Below the pieces are notes generated by a model that saw nothing but the letters and a program-made list of their open reading frames with translations, was not told the origin of the DNA and made no database searches. Made by a program: the position numbers and the translations under genes. This document shows positions 20,301 through 27,987 of a stretch of 64,000 nucleotides of DNA, piece after piece (the stretch's first letter is position 1; the number at the start of each line of letters is the position of its first letter). Source of the stretch: Bacteroidota bacterium (GTDB lineage Bacteria > Bacteroidota > Ignavibacteria > Ignavibacteriales > Ignavibacteriaceae); NCBI GenBank assembly GCA_022573715.1, contig JACZTL010000004.1, forward strand, positions 87,927-151,926, written 5' to 3'.

Positions 20301-20491
20301 TTGGATTGTTACCAATTTTAATTGGGGACGGTGCAGGTTCTGATGTGATGAAAAGAATTGCTGCACCAATGGCAGGAGGAATTTTTACAAGTTTTATAAT
20401 GGAGCTAACAATTTACCCAGCAATTTTTTATGCACTTAAACGACGTGAATTAAGAAAAAACAATTTAATAACTGAAGGGAATATGGAATAA
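17312..20491 (+). CDS. cusA: Heavy-metal efflux RND transporter, CusA-like (Cu/Ag)
   Basis: 1059 residues, the full length of an HME-RND pump, with two sets of a large periplasmic loop and a membrane bundle. The TM4 signature reads IAIGAMVDASIIMVEN, the CusA form; CzcA has DG in this position. The block NRIDMLATGIKTPVGIKI carries the Met that corresponds to CusA Met672 of the methionine relay. It uses the proton motive force to expel monovalent Cu or Ag from the periplasm and inner membrane through the CusC-like duct. Divalent specificity is less likely on these motifs. The start is ATG at 17312 after GGAGAATAGACA. Confidence 0.93.
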   Translation: MTTSDQNKDGLIVKIIEWSINNKILVIILTTALILAGIWALKNTAIDAIPDLSDVQVIIFTDYPGQGPQIVEDQVTYPLTTKMLSVPFASVVRGYSFFGYSMVYIIFDDGTDIYWARSRVLEYLSSIKNDLPEGVVPQLGPDATGLGWVFQYILKSDKRDLQELRSIQDWFLKYELSAIPGVSEVASIGGFVKQYQVNIDPTKLASYDISLNKVKMAIKMSNNDVGGRLMEMGEMEFMVRGLGYIKGVDDLKIIAIGYNKKTGTPVYLKDVANIDIGPELRRGLADWNGEGETVGGIIIQRFGENGLEVIKRVKKRLEELKASLPEDVQIITSYDRSTLIYNAIDNLSNKLIEESIIVALVIIGFLLHIRSSLVAIFTLPTAVLASILVMHLQGINANIMSLGGIAIAIGAMVDASIIMVENSHSHIVNNQLLPKEKQKPHWTVILESSKEVGPPIFFSLLVIVVSFLPIFTLEQQEGRLFKPLAFTKTYAMAAGAILSITIVPVLMGYFIRGKMKKEDANPVTRFLMKIYHPIVDFVMKKRWLVMAASFIIVIVTFLPFSKLGSEFMPPLYEGDILYMPSTLPGISITKAREILQQTDRIIKTFPEVKSVFGKIGRAETTTDPAPLTMIETTIQLKPENEWRPGMTPEKLIKEMDASLQIPGLTNVWTMPIKNRIDMLATGIKTPVGIKIGGPDLQVLEKIGREIEVVTRKIPGTRSVYAERSAGGNYVDFTIDRNAIARYGLTIQDVQDVFMSAVGGMNITKTVEGLERYNVNLRYQRNYRENIEALKRVLVPLKGGGNIPLEQLGKIIIKKGPPVIKSENARPNAWVYIDIENIDIGTYVENARKVIAEKIKIPKGYSLIWSGQFEYMERASKKLALVIPITILLVILLLYFNTKSFVKTGIILLALPFSMVGAIWYLYFAGFNMSVAVWVGIIALLGISAETGVIMLLYLDIAYENWKKRGRLNSFSDLRESIFEGAVKRIRPKMMTVLVLFFGLLPILIGDGAGSDVMKRIAAPMAGGIFTSFIMELTIYPAIFYALKRRELRKNNLITEGNME

Positions 20492-20493
20492 TA

Positions 20494-20564
20494 AACTCTG
20501 TTCACTCAGTGCCCTCTGCGGTTAAGATTTGTTCAACCGCAGAGAAAATGATGTCTGCAGAGAA
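20494..20564. repeat. Intergenic CTCTG-type inverted repeat, copy B
   Basis: CTCTGCGGTT (20514-20523) is mirrored perfectly by AACCGCAGAG (20535-20544), flanked by ctctgttcactcag before and ctgcagagaaa after. It lies in the gap after the cusA-like gene. Confidence 0.7.
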
Positions 20565-20627
20565 AAACAATATTTATTAAAAGGAAAAATAATCCTTCAA
20601 TACTTTAACAAAATAAAAGGTGATAAA

Positions 20628-21326
20628 ATGAAAAACAAATTTTTTAACACAATTATGACTATTGCTTTAATAATAATAATATTCTCAAGTATATCCTTTT
20701 CACAAAGCAATGACAATCCAAATAATAATATGAATATGGACAATACAGCCATGACAGACTCATGTAAAATGATGATGGGCAAGATGAAAGATCATATGAA
20801 AATGAATAAAGCTATGATGGACTCGTGTAAAATGATGATGGGTAAAATGAAAGATCATAAGAAAATGGATTCAGCTATGATGGATTCTTGCAAAATGATG
20901 ATAAATAACCCTAAACACAAAAAAATGATGGGCAACATGAAAGATCATATGAAAATGGATAATAAAGCCATGATGGACTCGTGCAAAATGATGATGGATA
21001 AAATGAAAGATCATAAAAAAATGGATATGACTGATTCATCCAAAACTATGATGATGAAAAATCATAAACATAAAATGATGATGGGTAAGATGAAATCATC
21101 AATGAAAACAAAAATGAAAAACAAAAATTCAATGGTTCGCAAAGGAATTATTGACTTAAATTCTATCGATAAAAACAAAGACGGTTTTGTTTATCAAGAC
21201 AGAATGGATTGGAATGTTATTTCTGATAAACCCGGAACTTGTCCGCTCTGTGGAATGAAGTTGAAAAAATATTCAATTGAACAAGCAAGTAAAAATCTAA
21301 TAGAGCATGGTTTTAAAGTAAAGTAA
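20628..21326 (+). CDS. Met/His-repeat periplasmic metal-binding protein (SilE/PcoE-like) with the CusB C-terminal domain
   Basis: 232 residues from the ATG at 20628, preceded by aaaaggtgata; an in-frame ATG at 20529 lies inside the CTCTG repeat and would put a charged tail before the signal peptide. Signal peptide about 1-25 (SISFSQS). Residues about 35-165 are degenerate tandem units containing MMDSCKMMMGKMKDH, rich in MxxH and HxxM pairs plus one Cys per unit. Such pairs bind Ag(I)/Cu(I) in SilE. Residues 173-232 repeat the C-terminal domain of the CusB-like adaptor (DKNKDG, MDWNVISDKPG, CPLCGM). It probably acts as a periplasmic metal sponge that shares a docking or binding module with the adaptor. 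Confidence 0.85.
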   Translation: MKNKFFNTIMTIALIIIIFSSISFSQSNDNPNNNMNMDNTAMTDSCKMMMGKMKDHMKMNKAMMDSCKMMMGKMKDHKKMDSAMMDSCKMMINNPKHKKMMGNMKDHMKMDNKAMMDSCKMMMDKMKDHKKMDMTDSSKTMMMKNHKHKMMMGKMKSSMKTKMKNKNSMVRKGIIDLNSIDKNKDGFVYQDRMDWNVISDKPGTCPLCGMKLKKYSIEQASKNLIEHGFKVK

Positions 21327-21381
21327 ATTTAAGACTTTGAGTACTAACACTTAAAGTTTATTATATATTAACACTCAAACA

Positions 21382-21780
21382 ATGAAACTCAATATGAAAT
21401 CTATAATTATGTCAGTATTGATTGGGGGGTTATTATATGTAAGTTTAATATTTGCACACGGAGATAAACATAATACTGTTACCGTTGTAAATAGAGATAC
21501 TACTGCCGTTAAAGATGTTATGGTTAATGACACACTAACATTGGCAAAAGAAACAGTAGAACCCGATAATACCGAAGTAACGGAAGATTTTAAATTAACG
21601 GCAGGCTTAACTCTTGCTGTAATTGTTGAGTTAGCTTCACTAAGATTGGATTTATGGAGCTACAGCAATTTAATGCCTAACCTTATATTTTTAGGCATAG
21701 GACTTTCCCTTGTTTTGCAAATGCTAATACTGCCGATAAGTTTTTTTCAATTAATAAAATTAAGAACTTATAAAAAATGA
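21382..21780 (+). CDS. Small membrane protein of the metal-resistance island, function unknown
   Basis: 132 residues. An N-terminal signal or membrane helix (about 8-25) ends in FAHGDKH, giving two His near the membrane face. A polar acidic middle (about 30-68) follows, then two hydrophobic helices at about 70-88 and 95-121 and a basic C-terminus (LRTYKK). No family is recognised. It lies 55 bp after the Met-rich protein and 7 bp before the ATPase start at 21788, so it probably belongs to the same transcript and assists metal handling in the envelope. The function is inference from position only. Confidence 0.7.
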   Translation: MKLNMKSIIMSVLIGGLLYVSLIFAHGDKHNTVTVVNRDTTAVKDVMVNDTLTLAKETVEPDNTEVTEDFKLTAGLTLAVIVELASLRLDLWSYSNLMPNLIFLGIGLSLVLQMLILPISFFQLIKLRTYKK

Positions 21781-21787
21781 GGTGGGT

Positions 21788-23817
21788 ATGGATAACAACC
21801 AGCAACATCACAGAGAAATGAATCACGGTCATCATCAGCATAATGAGTACGCGGTAAAAAAAAAGGGCATCTTGATCATCACACTCATATGATCGCTGAT
21901 TTTAGAAAAAGATTTTGGATATCCATGGTATTAACCGTTCCTATTCTTTTGCTTTCCCCGATGATTCAAAGGCTTATAAATTTAGAAAACCTCTTAAGTT
22001 TTGAAGGTTCAAAATATATACTCTTCCTTTTTTCTTCCATCGTTTTCTTTTACGGTGGCTATCCCTTTTTGAAAGGAATGATAGATGAATTGAAAAAAAT
22101 GATACCGGGAATGATGACCCTGATAGCCATTGCTGTATCAGTAGCATATTTTTACAGCAGTGCGGTAGTGTTAGGGTTGGACGGCAAAATTTTCTTTTGG
22201 GAACTCGCAACGCTAATTGATATTATGCTTATCGGTCACTGGATTGAAATGAAATCAGTGATGGGTGCTTCAAAAGCATTAGAATCACTTGCCAAACTAA
22301 TGCCTTCGGATGCACATAAAATGTTCGATAACGGGACCGTTGTTGACGTTCCTTTGAATGAATTGAAACCAGGGAACAAAATATTAATTAAACCGGGTGA
22401 GAAAATACCTTCAGACGGACTGGTTGTTAACGGTCAATCTTCAGTAAATGAAGCTATGCTTACAGGTGAATCCAAACCCGTGATGAAAAAGGTTGAAGAT
22501 AATGTAATTGGCGGCGCGGTTAACGGAGAAGGTTCGCTTGAAGTAATTGTTAAAAAAACAGGTAAGGATTCTTTCTTATCACAAGTAATTGAACTTGTTA
22601 AAGAGGCGCAGGAGAGTAAATCTAAAACACAAGATCTTGCAAGCCGTGCTGCTTTCTGGTTAACAATAATTGCTATTACAGGCGGAATTGTTACTTTAAC
22701 TTACTGGATAACATTTGGTCACCAGACATTTGCATTCGCCCTTGAAAGAATGGTAACGGTAATGGTTATCACTTGTCCGCACGCCCTTGGTTTAGCTGTT
22801 CCTTTAGTAGTTGCTGTTTCCACTGCAATTTCAGCATCAAATGGTCTTTTAATTAGGAATAGAACTGCCTTTGAAGTTGCAAGAAATATAAATGCAATAA
22901 TTTTTGATAAAACCGGAACTTTAACCAAAGGCGAGTTTGGTATAACGGACATTATAAGTTTTGACACCAATTTGACAGAAAACGAAATAGTAAAATTTGC
23001 TGCTTCTGTTGAAATGCACAGCGAACACCCGATTGCACAGGGAATAGTAAAATCTACGGATAACACTTTTGAAGTAAGAAACTTTAAAGCTATACCCGGT
23101 AAAGGAGCAACCGGCATTGTTGATAACAAAACGGTTATGGTTGTAAGCCCGGGTTATCTTAGAGATAAAAACATAAACATTGATGATACAAGAATTGAAG
23201 AATTTCACAGCCAAGGTAAAACTGTAGTTTTTTTATTGATAAACGATGAGCTAAAAGGTGCAATTGCACTTGCCGATATTATACGCGAAGAATCAAAAGA
23301 AGCAATATCAAAATTCAAAAAACTTGGGATTAAAACAATTATGCTTACAGGGGACAATAAAAAAGTAGCAAAATGGGTAGCAGAAGAATTGGGATTAGAT
23401 GATTATTTTGCAGAAGTATTGCCTCATCAAAAATCAGAAAAAGTGAAAGAAATACAGAGTAACGGATATGTAGTTGCAATGACAGGAGACGGAGTGAACG
23501 ATGCACCTGCTTTAGCACAAGCAGATGTGGGAATTGCAATAGGTACCGGTACAGATGTGGCAGTGGAAACGGCGGACATAATTTTGGTTAAAAGTAACCC
23601 ACTGGATGTATTGGCAATTATAAAATTGGCAAAAGCAACATATAAAAAAATGGTTCAAAACTTAGTTTGGGCAACGGGTTACAATGCATTTGCAATTCCA
23701 CTTGCAGCTGGTGTGCTTTATAATTATGGTATTCTTTTAAGTCCGGCAGCAGGTGCAGCACTAATGTCGCTTAGTACTGTAATTGTAGCTATAAATGCAA
23801 AATTATTAAAAATATAA
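21788..23817 (+). CDS. copB: CopB-type Cu-translocating P-type ATPase, read across a -1 frameshift at an A9 run
   Basis: The ATG at 21788 has a strong ribosome-binding site (AGGTGG) and starts a His-rich sequence ([20 protein letters not shown]). That frame stops at TGA 21890-21892 after 34 codons. The ATPase frame is open upstream of its own first ATG (21889), where it encodes GHLDHHTH, and joins the His-rich frame if the ribosome slips -1, or RNA polymerase adds one A, at A9 (21856-21864). The joined protein has about 676 residues with the usual CopB His-rich N-terminus. Motifs numbered from 21889: TGES, CPH at 296-298 (P1B-3/CopB), DKTGTLT with D340, SEHP, and [10 protein letters not shown]. 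It exports copper or silver with ATP. A pseudogene or sequencing error is the alternative reading. Confidence 0.9.
21859..21894 (+). promoter_or_regulatory. Candidate -1 frameshift signal: slippery A AAA AAG and downstream hairpin
   Basis: In the frame of the ATG at 21788 the codons run GTA AAA AAA AAG GGC, so 21859-21865 is the heptamer A AAA AAG in the correct phase for -1 slippage, as in E. coli dnaX. Eight bases later GATCAT (21874-21879) pairs with ATGATC (21889-21894) around a 9-nt loop. Confidence 0.55.
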
Positions 23818-23825
23818 ATAAATTA

Positions 23826-23905
23826 TCTCTGTTTCTTCTGCGGTTTATTTCCAAGCTAATTTTTAGTCACCATAGAGGGAATGGAGCACACTGAGAAGAT
23901 TTTGA
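23826..23905. repeat. Intergenic CTCTG-type repeat, copy C (diverged)
   Basis: atctctgtttcttctgcggttta and the later ccatagagggaatggagcacactgagaag echo the two arms of the other copies with several mismatches. It lies directly after the CopB-like gene. Confidence 0.45.
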
Positions 23906-23932
23906 ATTAAATAATTTCATTATATTACATTT

Positions 23933-24031
23933 ATGAAAATAATTATTTTAATTGTACTGTTTGTTTTTGTTGTTGGATTTGTAGTTAGAAGATTTAGGAA
24001 TGCACAAAAAGATAAAAGCTGCTGCAGATAA
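23933..24031 (+). CDS. 32-residue membrane peptide ending in Cys-Cys
   Basis: ATG at 23933 to TAA at 24029-24031. One hydrophobic helix (about 2-18, IIILIVLFVFVVGFVV) is followed by a basic tail (RRFRNAQKDK) and S-C-C-R. The shape, a single helix with a short cytosolic Cys-rich tail, recalls the small Cys-rich proteins found next to metal transporters, such as FeoB-associated ones. It lies about 115 bp after the Cu ATPase. There is no clear ribosome-binding site, so the call is tentative. Confidence 0.5.
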   Translation: MKIIILIVLFVFVVGFVVRRFRNAQKDKSCCR

Positions 24032-24379
24032 ATTTTCAGTATTGAAAATCATATTGCTTAATATTTAATAAATATTAAATATTAAAAAAAAATAGATAGT
24101 TTTTAATTTTACACTTGCCCTATTTCATAACTTTTATTATGTTATCCAATGTTGATTAAGAAATTTTGAGAAGGCTTTTATTTCAGTTCAAAATTACATA
24201 ATAATATCTTTATAACTAAAAGAAAAATATTATTGATAAATTGATACAATCTTTTAACAACATTTTACCTCTCTCGTTCCGAGAGAATTCTCTAACTTAT
24301 CAAAGAAACTACCTCATTTTATCTATGAGTGAGTCTTTAATTAATTGTTTTATCCATAATAAATAAGGAGTCATATCTT
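24032..24379 (+). promoter_or_regulatory. Leader region of the TonB-dependent receptor gene
   Basis: No gene is seen in these 348 bases. A small perfect hairpin CTCTCG-ttc-CGAGAG lies at 24271-24285, about 95 bp before the receptor start, and AAGGAG stands 10 bases before the ATG at 24380. The hairpin is followed by no T-run, so it is more likely part of an untranslated leader than a terminator. Confidence 0.35.
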
Positions 24380-27085
24380 ATGGCTAAGCTATACAAATTC
24401 CTCGTTATTGCCCTTATGTTAGCTACAACTACGCTTTATGCTCAGAATTATACAGTATCCGGTGTAGTTTCTAACACACAAACGGGCGAAAAATTATTGG
24501 GGGCAAATGTTATCCTCGTGGGTACAAACCTTGGTGCTGCAACCGACGCAGATGGGAATTATTCTATTTCTGCCCCATCCGGTACTTATACTTTAAGATG
24601 CAGTTATATAGGTTATGCTACTCAAGAAGTTGAAGTTGATCTTAACAATAACACTGAAGTAAATTTTGATCTGACAGTTACAGAATTTACGCTTTCATTA
24701 AGCGTAATTGCTGACAGAGCAAAAGAACGTGAGACGCCTGTTGCCTTTAGCAATGTTTCCAAAAAAGATATGGAACTTATGTTAGGTTCTCAAGATTTGC
24801 CGATGGTAATGAACACTACACCAAGTGTATACGCTACACATCAGGGCGGTGGTGCAGGCGATGCTCGTATAAACGTTCGTGGTTTCAACCAAAGAAACGT
24901 TGCAATTATGATAAACGGTGTGCCTGTAAACGATATGGAAAACGGCTGGGTTTACTGGTCAAACTGGGACGGAGTGGGTGATGCTACTTCTTCAATTCAG
25001 ATGCAAAGAGGATTAAGTGCAGTTAACCTTGCTACACCGTCAATCGGTGGTACAATGAATATTATCACTGATCCTACAGCTCAAAAATTCGGAATCAACT
25101 ATAAACAAGAATTCGGTACCGGCGCTTTCTTAAAATCAACCATTTCATTTAACTCGGGTTTAGTGGACAAAAAATTTGCTATCAATGGTTTAATTGTAAG
25201 AAAAACCGGTGATGGTAAAATTTTGAGTACATGGACAGATTCTTGGGCTTACTATTTTGGTGCATCATACAATATTAACAGCAAAAACAGAATTGAATTA
25301 TATGCTATAGGCGCACCTCAAAGACACGGGCAAAATCTTTACAAACAGAATATTGGTGCTTACAGCAAATCGTTTGCAAGTGATCTTTCTGATTATAATA
25401 AAGACGCTTTCGGCACATTTTTTGAGGCTCCAGACGGAAGATTATACAATCAGACCTGGAATACTGTAGATCCATCATATTCTGGTAAACAGTATTGGGA
25501 CGGCAGTATACGCGATAGATTCGATCCGGGTTTTATCAACGAAAGAGAGAACTATTTCCACAAACCAATTGTAAACTTTAACTGGTATTCACAACTTTCG
25601 AACAAGACAAGTTTATATACTACAATTTATTGGTCAGGCGGTAAAGGCGGTGGTTCCGGTACTTTTGGTTCTATGCGTTATAATTATCACGTAGGTAAAG
25701 CAAGTCCATCACGTATTGTTGAATGGGATGCAACTATTGCAAGAAACAGAGCTTCAACTACTGGTTCATTGGGTATTTTAAGAAACAGTGTTAACCAGCA
25801 ATGGACTGTTGGTGCTATTTCTAAAGCTTTCTATAATGTTTCCAAGTACTTCAAAATGTCTGTTGGTATTGACTGGAGAAAAGCTGAAATAGACCACTTC
25901 CGTGAAGTAAGAGATCTTTTAGGGGGCGAATATTATATAAATACAGCAAATGATTTTGATACAACCCCTGCACAGCAACAAAAAGTCTTGGGTGATAAGA
26001 TTGTTTATTTCAATACTAATACTGTAGACTGGTTAGGCTTTTACGGACAAGGTGAATACACCAAAAAACAATGGACTGTTTATGCAACCTACGGTTGGTC
26101 AACAATCAAATACAGCTATTTAAATCACTTTAGTAAAACTGCAAACGGAAGTGCTTTATTTGTTGAATCAGATAACATCAATGGATATCAGTTAAAAGGT
26201 GGTGTAAGTTATCGTGCAACAAACAACGTTGATCTTTACGCTAATGTTGGTACAGTTCGTAAAGTACCTATTTTTGATCAAGTTATTGATGATAACGGTA
26301 GTGGTGCTCTTAATTTAAATCCTTCCAATGAAAAATTCAATTCTTGGGAGCTTGGTTTGAATTTACGTTCAACAGACGGAAAAATTACTGCTAAATTCAA
26401 TTACTATAATACACAATGGGATAACCGTGCATATAGAAAATTTGTAAGAAATCCTGACGGTTCAGACGGTATCCTTGCATTATCTGGTGTAAATCAGAAA
26501 AATTCCGGTTTTGAACTTGAAAGTGCTTGGCAGCCATCACGTTATTTCAGATTAGACGCTGCTGCTTCCATAGGAAGTTGGAATTTAACAAATGATCCTA
26601 GTGGTATTTATACTGATTATGATCCTAATACAAATGATCCCATACAAAAAACTTACAACTTGTTTTTAGATGGGATTAAAGTTGGTGATGCACCTCAAAC
26701 ACAATTTGCATTAGCTGCTTCCTTATTCCCAGTTAGCGGAATGACAGCACAGATTGTATATAAATATTATGCAAATTATTATGCAGATTGGGATCCGTTA
26801 AGCAGATCTGATCCTAATGACAGAGGTCAAAGCTGGAAGATACCAAGTTATGGTTTAGTTGATTTCCACTTCAGCTATAACTTGCCATTAAATCTTAAAA
26901 ACGTAGGTATTCAATTATTTGCACACGTCTTTAACGTATTTGATAAATTATATGTATCAGATGCTCTTGACAACAGTAGATTTAACGCTTATACAGCAGA
27001 TGGTGTAAATCACAAAGCTGATGACGCCGAAGTATTTATGGGAATACCAAGAATAGTTAATGTTGGTGTCCGCATAAATCTTTAA
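24380..27085 (+). CDS. TonB-dependent outer-membrane receptor with N-terminal CarboxypepD_reg domain
   Basis: 901 residues. The signal peptide is about 1-22 (TTLYAQ). Residues 24-105 form a carboxypeptidase-regulatory-like beta domain (GVVSNTQTGEKLLGANVIL, GYATQEVEVDL), usual in Bacteroidota receptors. A plug domain at about 120-235 (INVRGFNQRNVAIMINGVP, GGTMNIITDP) is followed by a long 22-strand-type barrel rich in Tyr, Trp and Asn, ending NVGVRINL. It imports a large ligand across the outer membrane, energised by TonB. The ligand is unknown; no SusD-like partner follows, which argues against a classical glycan-uptake pair. Closely following the metal island does not by itself make it a metal receptor. 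Confidence 0.92.
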   Translation: MAKLYKFLVIALMLATTTLYAQNYTVSGVVSNTQTGEKLLGANVILVGTNLGAATDADGNYSISAPSGTYTLRCSYIGYATQEVEVDLNNNTEVNFDLTVTEFTLSLSVIADRAKERETPVAFSNVSKKDMELMLGSQDLPMVMNTTPSVYATHQGGGAGDARINVRGFNQRNVAIMINGVPVNDMENGWVYWSNWDGVGDATSSIQMQRGLSAVNLATPSIGGTMNIITDPTAQKFGINYKQEFGTGAFLKSTISFNSGLVDKKFAINGLIVRKTGDGKILSTWTDSWAYYFGASYNINSKNRIELYAIGAPQRHGQNLYKQNIGAYSKSFASDLSDYNKDAFGTFFEAPDGRLYNQTWNTVDPSYSGKQYWDGSIRDRFDPGFINERENYFHKPIVNFNWYSQLSNKTSLYTTIYWSGGKGGGSGTFGSMRYNYHVGKASPSRIVEWDATIARNRASTTGSLGILRNSVNQQWTVGAISKAFYNVSKYFKMSVGIDWRKAEIDHFREVRDLLGGEYYINTANDFDTTPAQQQKVLGDKIVYFNTNTVDWLGFYGQGEYTKKQWTVYATYGWSTIKYSYLNHFSKTANGSALFVESDNINGYQLKGGVSYRATNNVDLYANVGTVRKVPIFDQVIDDNGSGALNLNPSNEKFNSWELGLNLRSTDGKITAKFNYYNTQWDNRAYRKFVRNPDGSDGILALSGVNQKNSGFELESAWQPSRYFRLDAAASIGSWNLTNDPSGIYTDYDPNTNDPIQKTYNLFLDGIKVGDAPQTQFALAASLFPVSGMTAQIVYKYYANYYADWDPLSRSDPNDRGQSWKIPSYGLVDFHFSYNLPLNLKNVGIQLFAHVFNVFDKLYVSDALDNSRFNAYTADGVNHKADDAEVFMGIPRIVNVGVRINL

Positions 27086-27110
27086 TTCTAAATAATATTT
27101 AGATTGAATT

Positions 27111-27142
27111 AAGGAGGATCAGAAATGATCCTCCTTTTTTTT
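27111..27142 (+). terminator. Rho-independent terminator after the TonB-dependent receptor
   Basis: AAGGAGGATC (27111-27120) and GATCCTCCTT (27127-27136) form a ten-pair stem with a six-base loop, followed by a run of T. Confidence 0.95.
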
Positions 27143-27285
27143 TGTGTGTGTAAAGACTACGAATTTTTCTTTTCGATGAATGAATGATTGAAGATAAGAG
27201 CATATAATAAAATGTGAACATTCATACGACCATTCAACCATTCCCATCTAATATTATGGAACCAAAGAAATGAAGGAAATTAAAA

Positions 27286-27987
27286 TTAAGTTGATAGTTT
27301 TGATACGACACAAACAACGGCTGTTTCTGTGCGAAGTCTGTTAGGTGCTAAATTAAAATTAGAAATGATTATATTTTCGGGTATCTCACCTTTCTCAAAT
27401 CCCCCTTCGGGTCCGAAAAGAAGAAAATAATTTTTGTTTGTATTTAGAGAAGAACTATTAAACATACTTTTATTAGCCTGATCAAATAAAACAATTCCAG
27501 AATTTGTATCCTTTAAGAATGAAAGTGAGTTTTGAAAAGTAATTTTGGGTAAGTAACAATTTAAAGACTGCTTCATTGCAGAAAGAACAATCTTGTTCAG
27601 CCTATCAATTTTAACTTTTTTAGAAATTGTCCTTTTAGAGTTGAATATAATAAAATTAGTTATTCCGAGCTCAGTTGCTTTTTCTATTGCAAATTCAAGT
27701 CTGTTGGATTTCCTTAAATTAGGAATACAAATCGTAATGTTTTTATACTTTTCTGAATATTCTATAATATCGATTTTATTGATTTTTAGAGATCCATTTT
27801 TTATTTTCTCTATTTTCCCTTTGTAAATCCTCCCTTTTCCATCAGTAACAAATATTTTATCCCCTATTTTATGACGCATAACTTTTTGAATATGCTTTGC
27901 ATCAGAACCGTCTATAACAATATAAGTATTACCGATATTTCTTGGTTCTGTAAAAAATAGTTCTATATTAGAAAGATACTCTGACAT
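27286..27987 (-). CDS. rsmE: 16S rRNA (uracil1498-N3)-methyltransferase
   Basis: 233 residues from the ATG at 27987 (MSEYLSNIELFFTEP); ten more upstream codons are open but unlike the family. Methylates U1498 of 16S rRNA with S-adenosylmethionine. An N-terminal PUA-like domain (HIQKVMRHKIGDKIFVTDG) is followed by a SPOUT fold with the knot motifs LLFGPEGGF and LAPNRLRTETAVV. The start overlaps the end of the preceding Omp85-like gene by 20 bp, so the two are probably coupled in translation. Confidence 0.93.
   Translation of the reverse strand: MSEYLSNIELFFTEPRNIGNTYIVIDGSDAKHIQKVMRHKIGDKIFVTDGKGRIYKGKIEKIKNGSLKINKIDIIEYSEKYKNITICIPNLRKSNRLEFAIEKATELGITNFIIFNSKRTISKKVKIDRLNKIVLSAMKQSLNCYLPKITFQNSLSFLKDTNSGIVLFDQANKSMFNSSSLNTNKNYFLLFGPEGGFEKGEIPENIIISNFNLAPNRLRTETAVVCVVSKLST

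Noticed and set aside
21382..21780. Possible copper chaperone function for the small His-containing membrane protein
   Set aside because: Only two His near the membrane and no CxxC or Met cluster are present. Position in the island is the only support, so it is left as unknown.
22719..23214. Long minus-strand open frames inside the Cu ATPase gene
   Set aside because: They are shadows of the strongly conserved P-type ATPase frame, with no ribosome-binding site and no family resemblance.
24380..27085. TonB-dependent receptor as part of the copper island
   Set aside because: It has its own leader and terminator, is 350 bp away and shows no metal-specific motif. Proximity alone is not enough.
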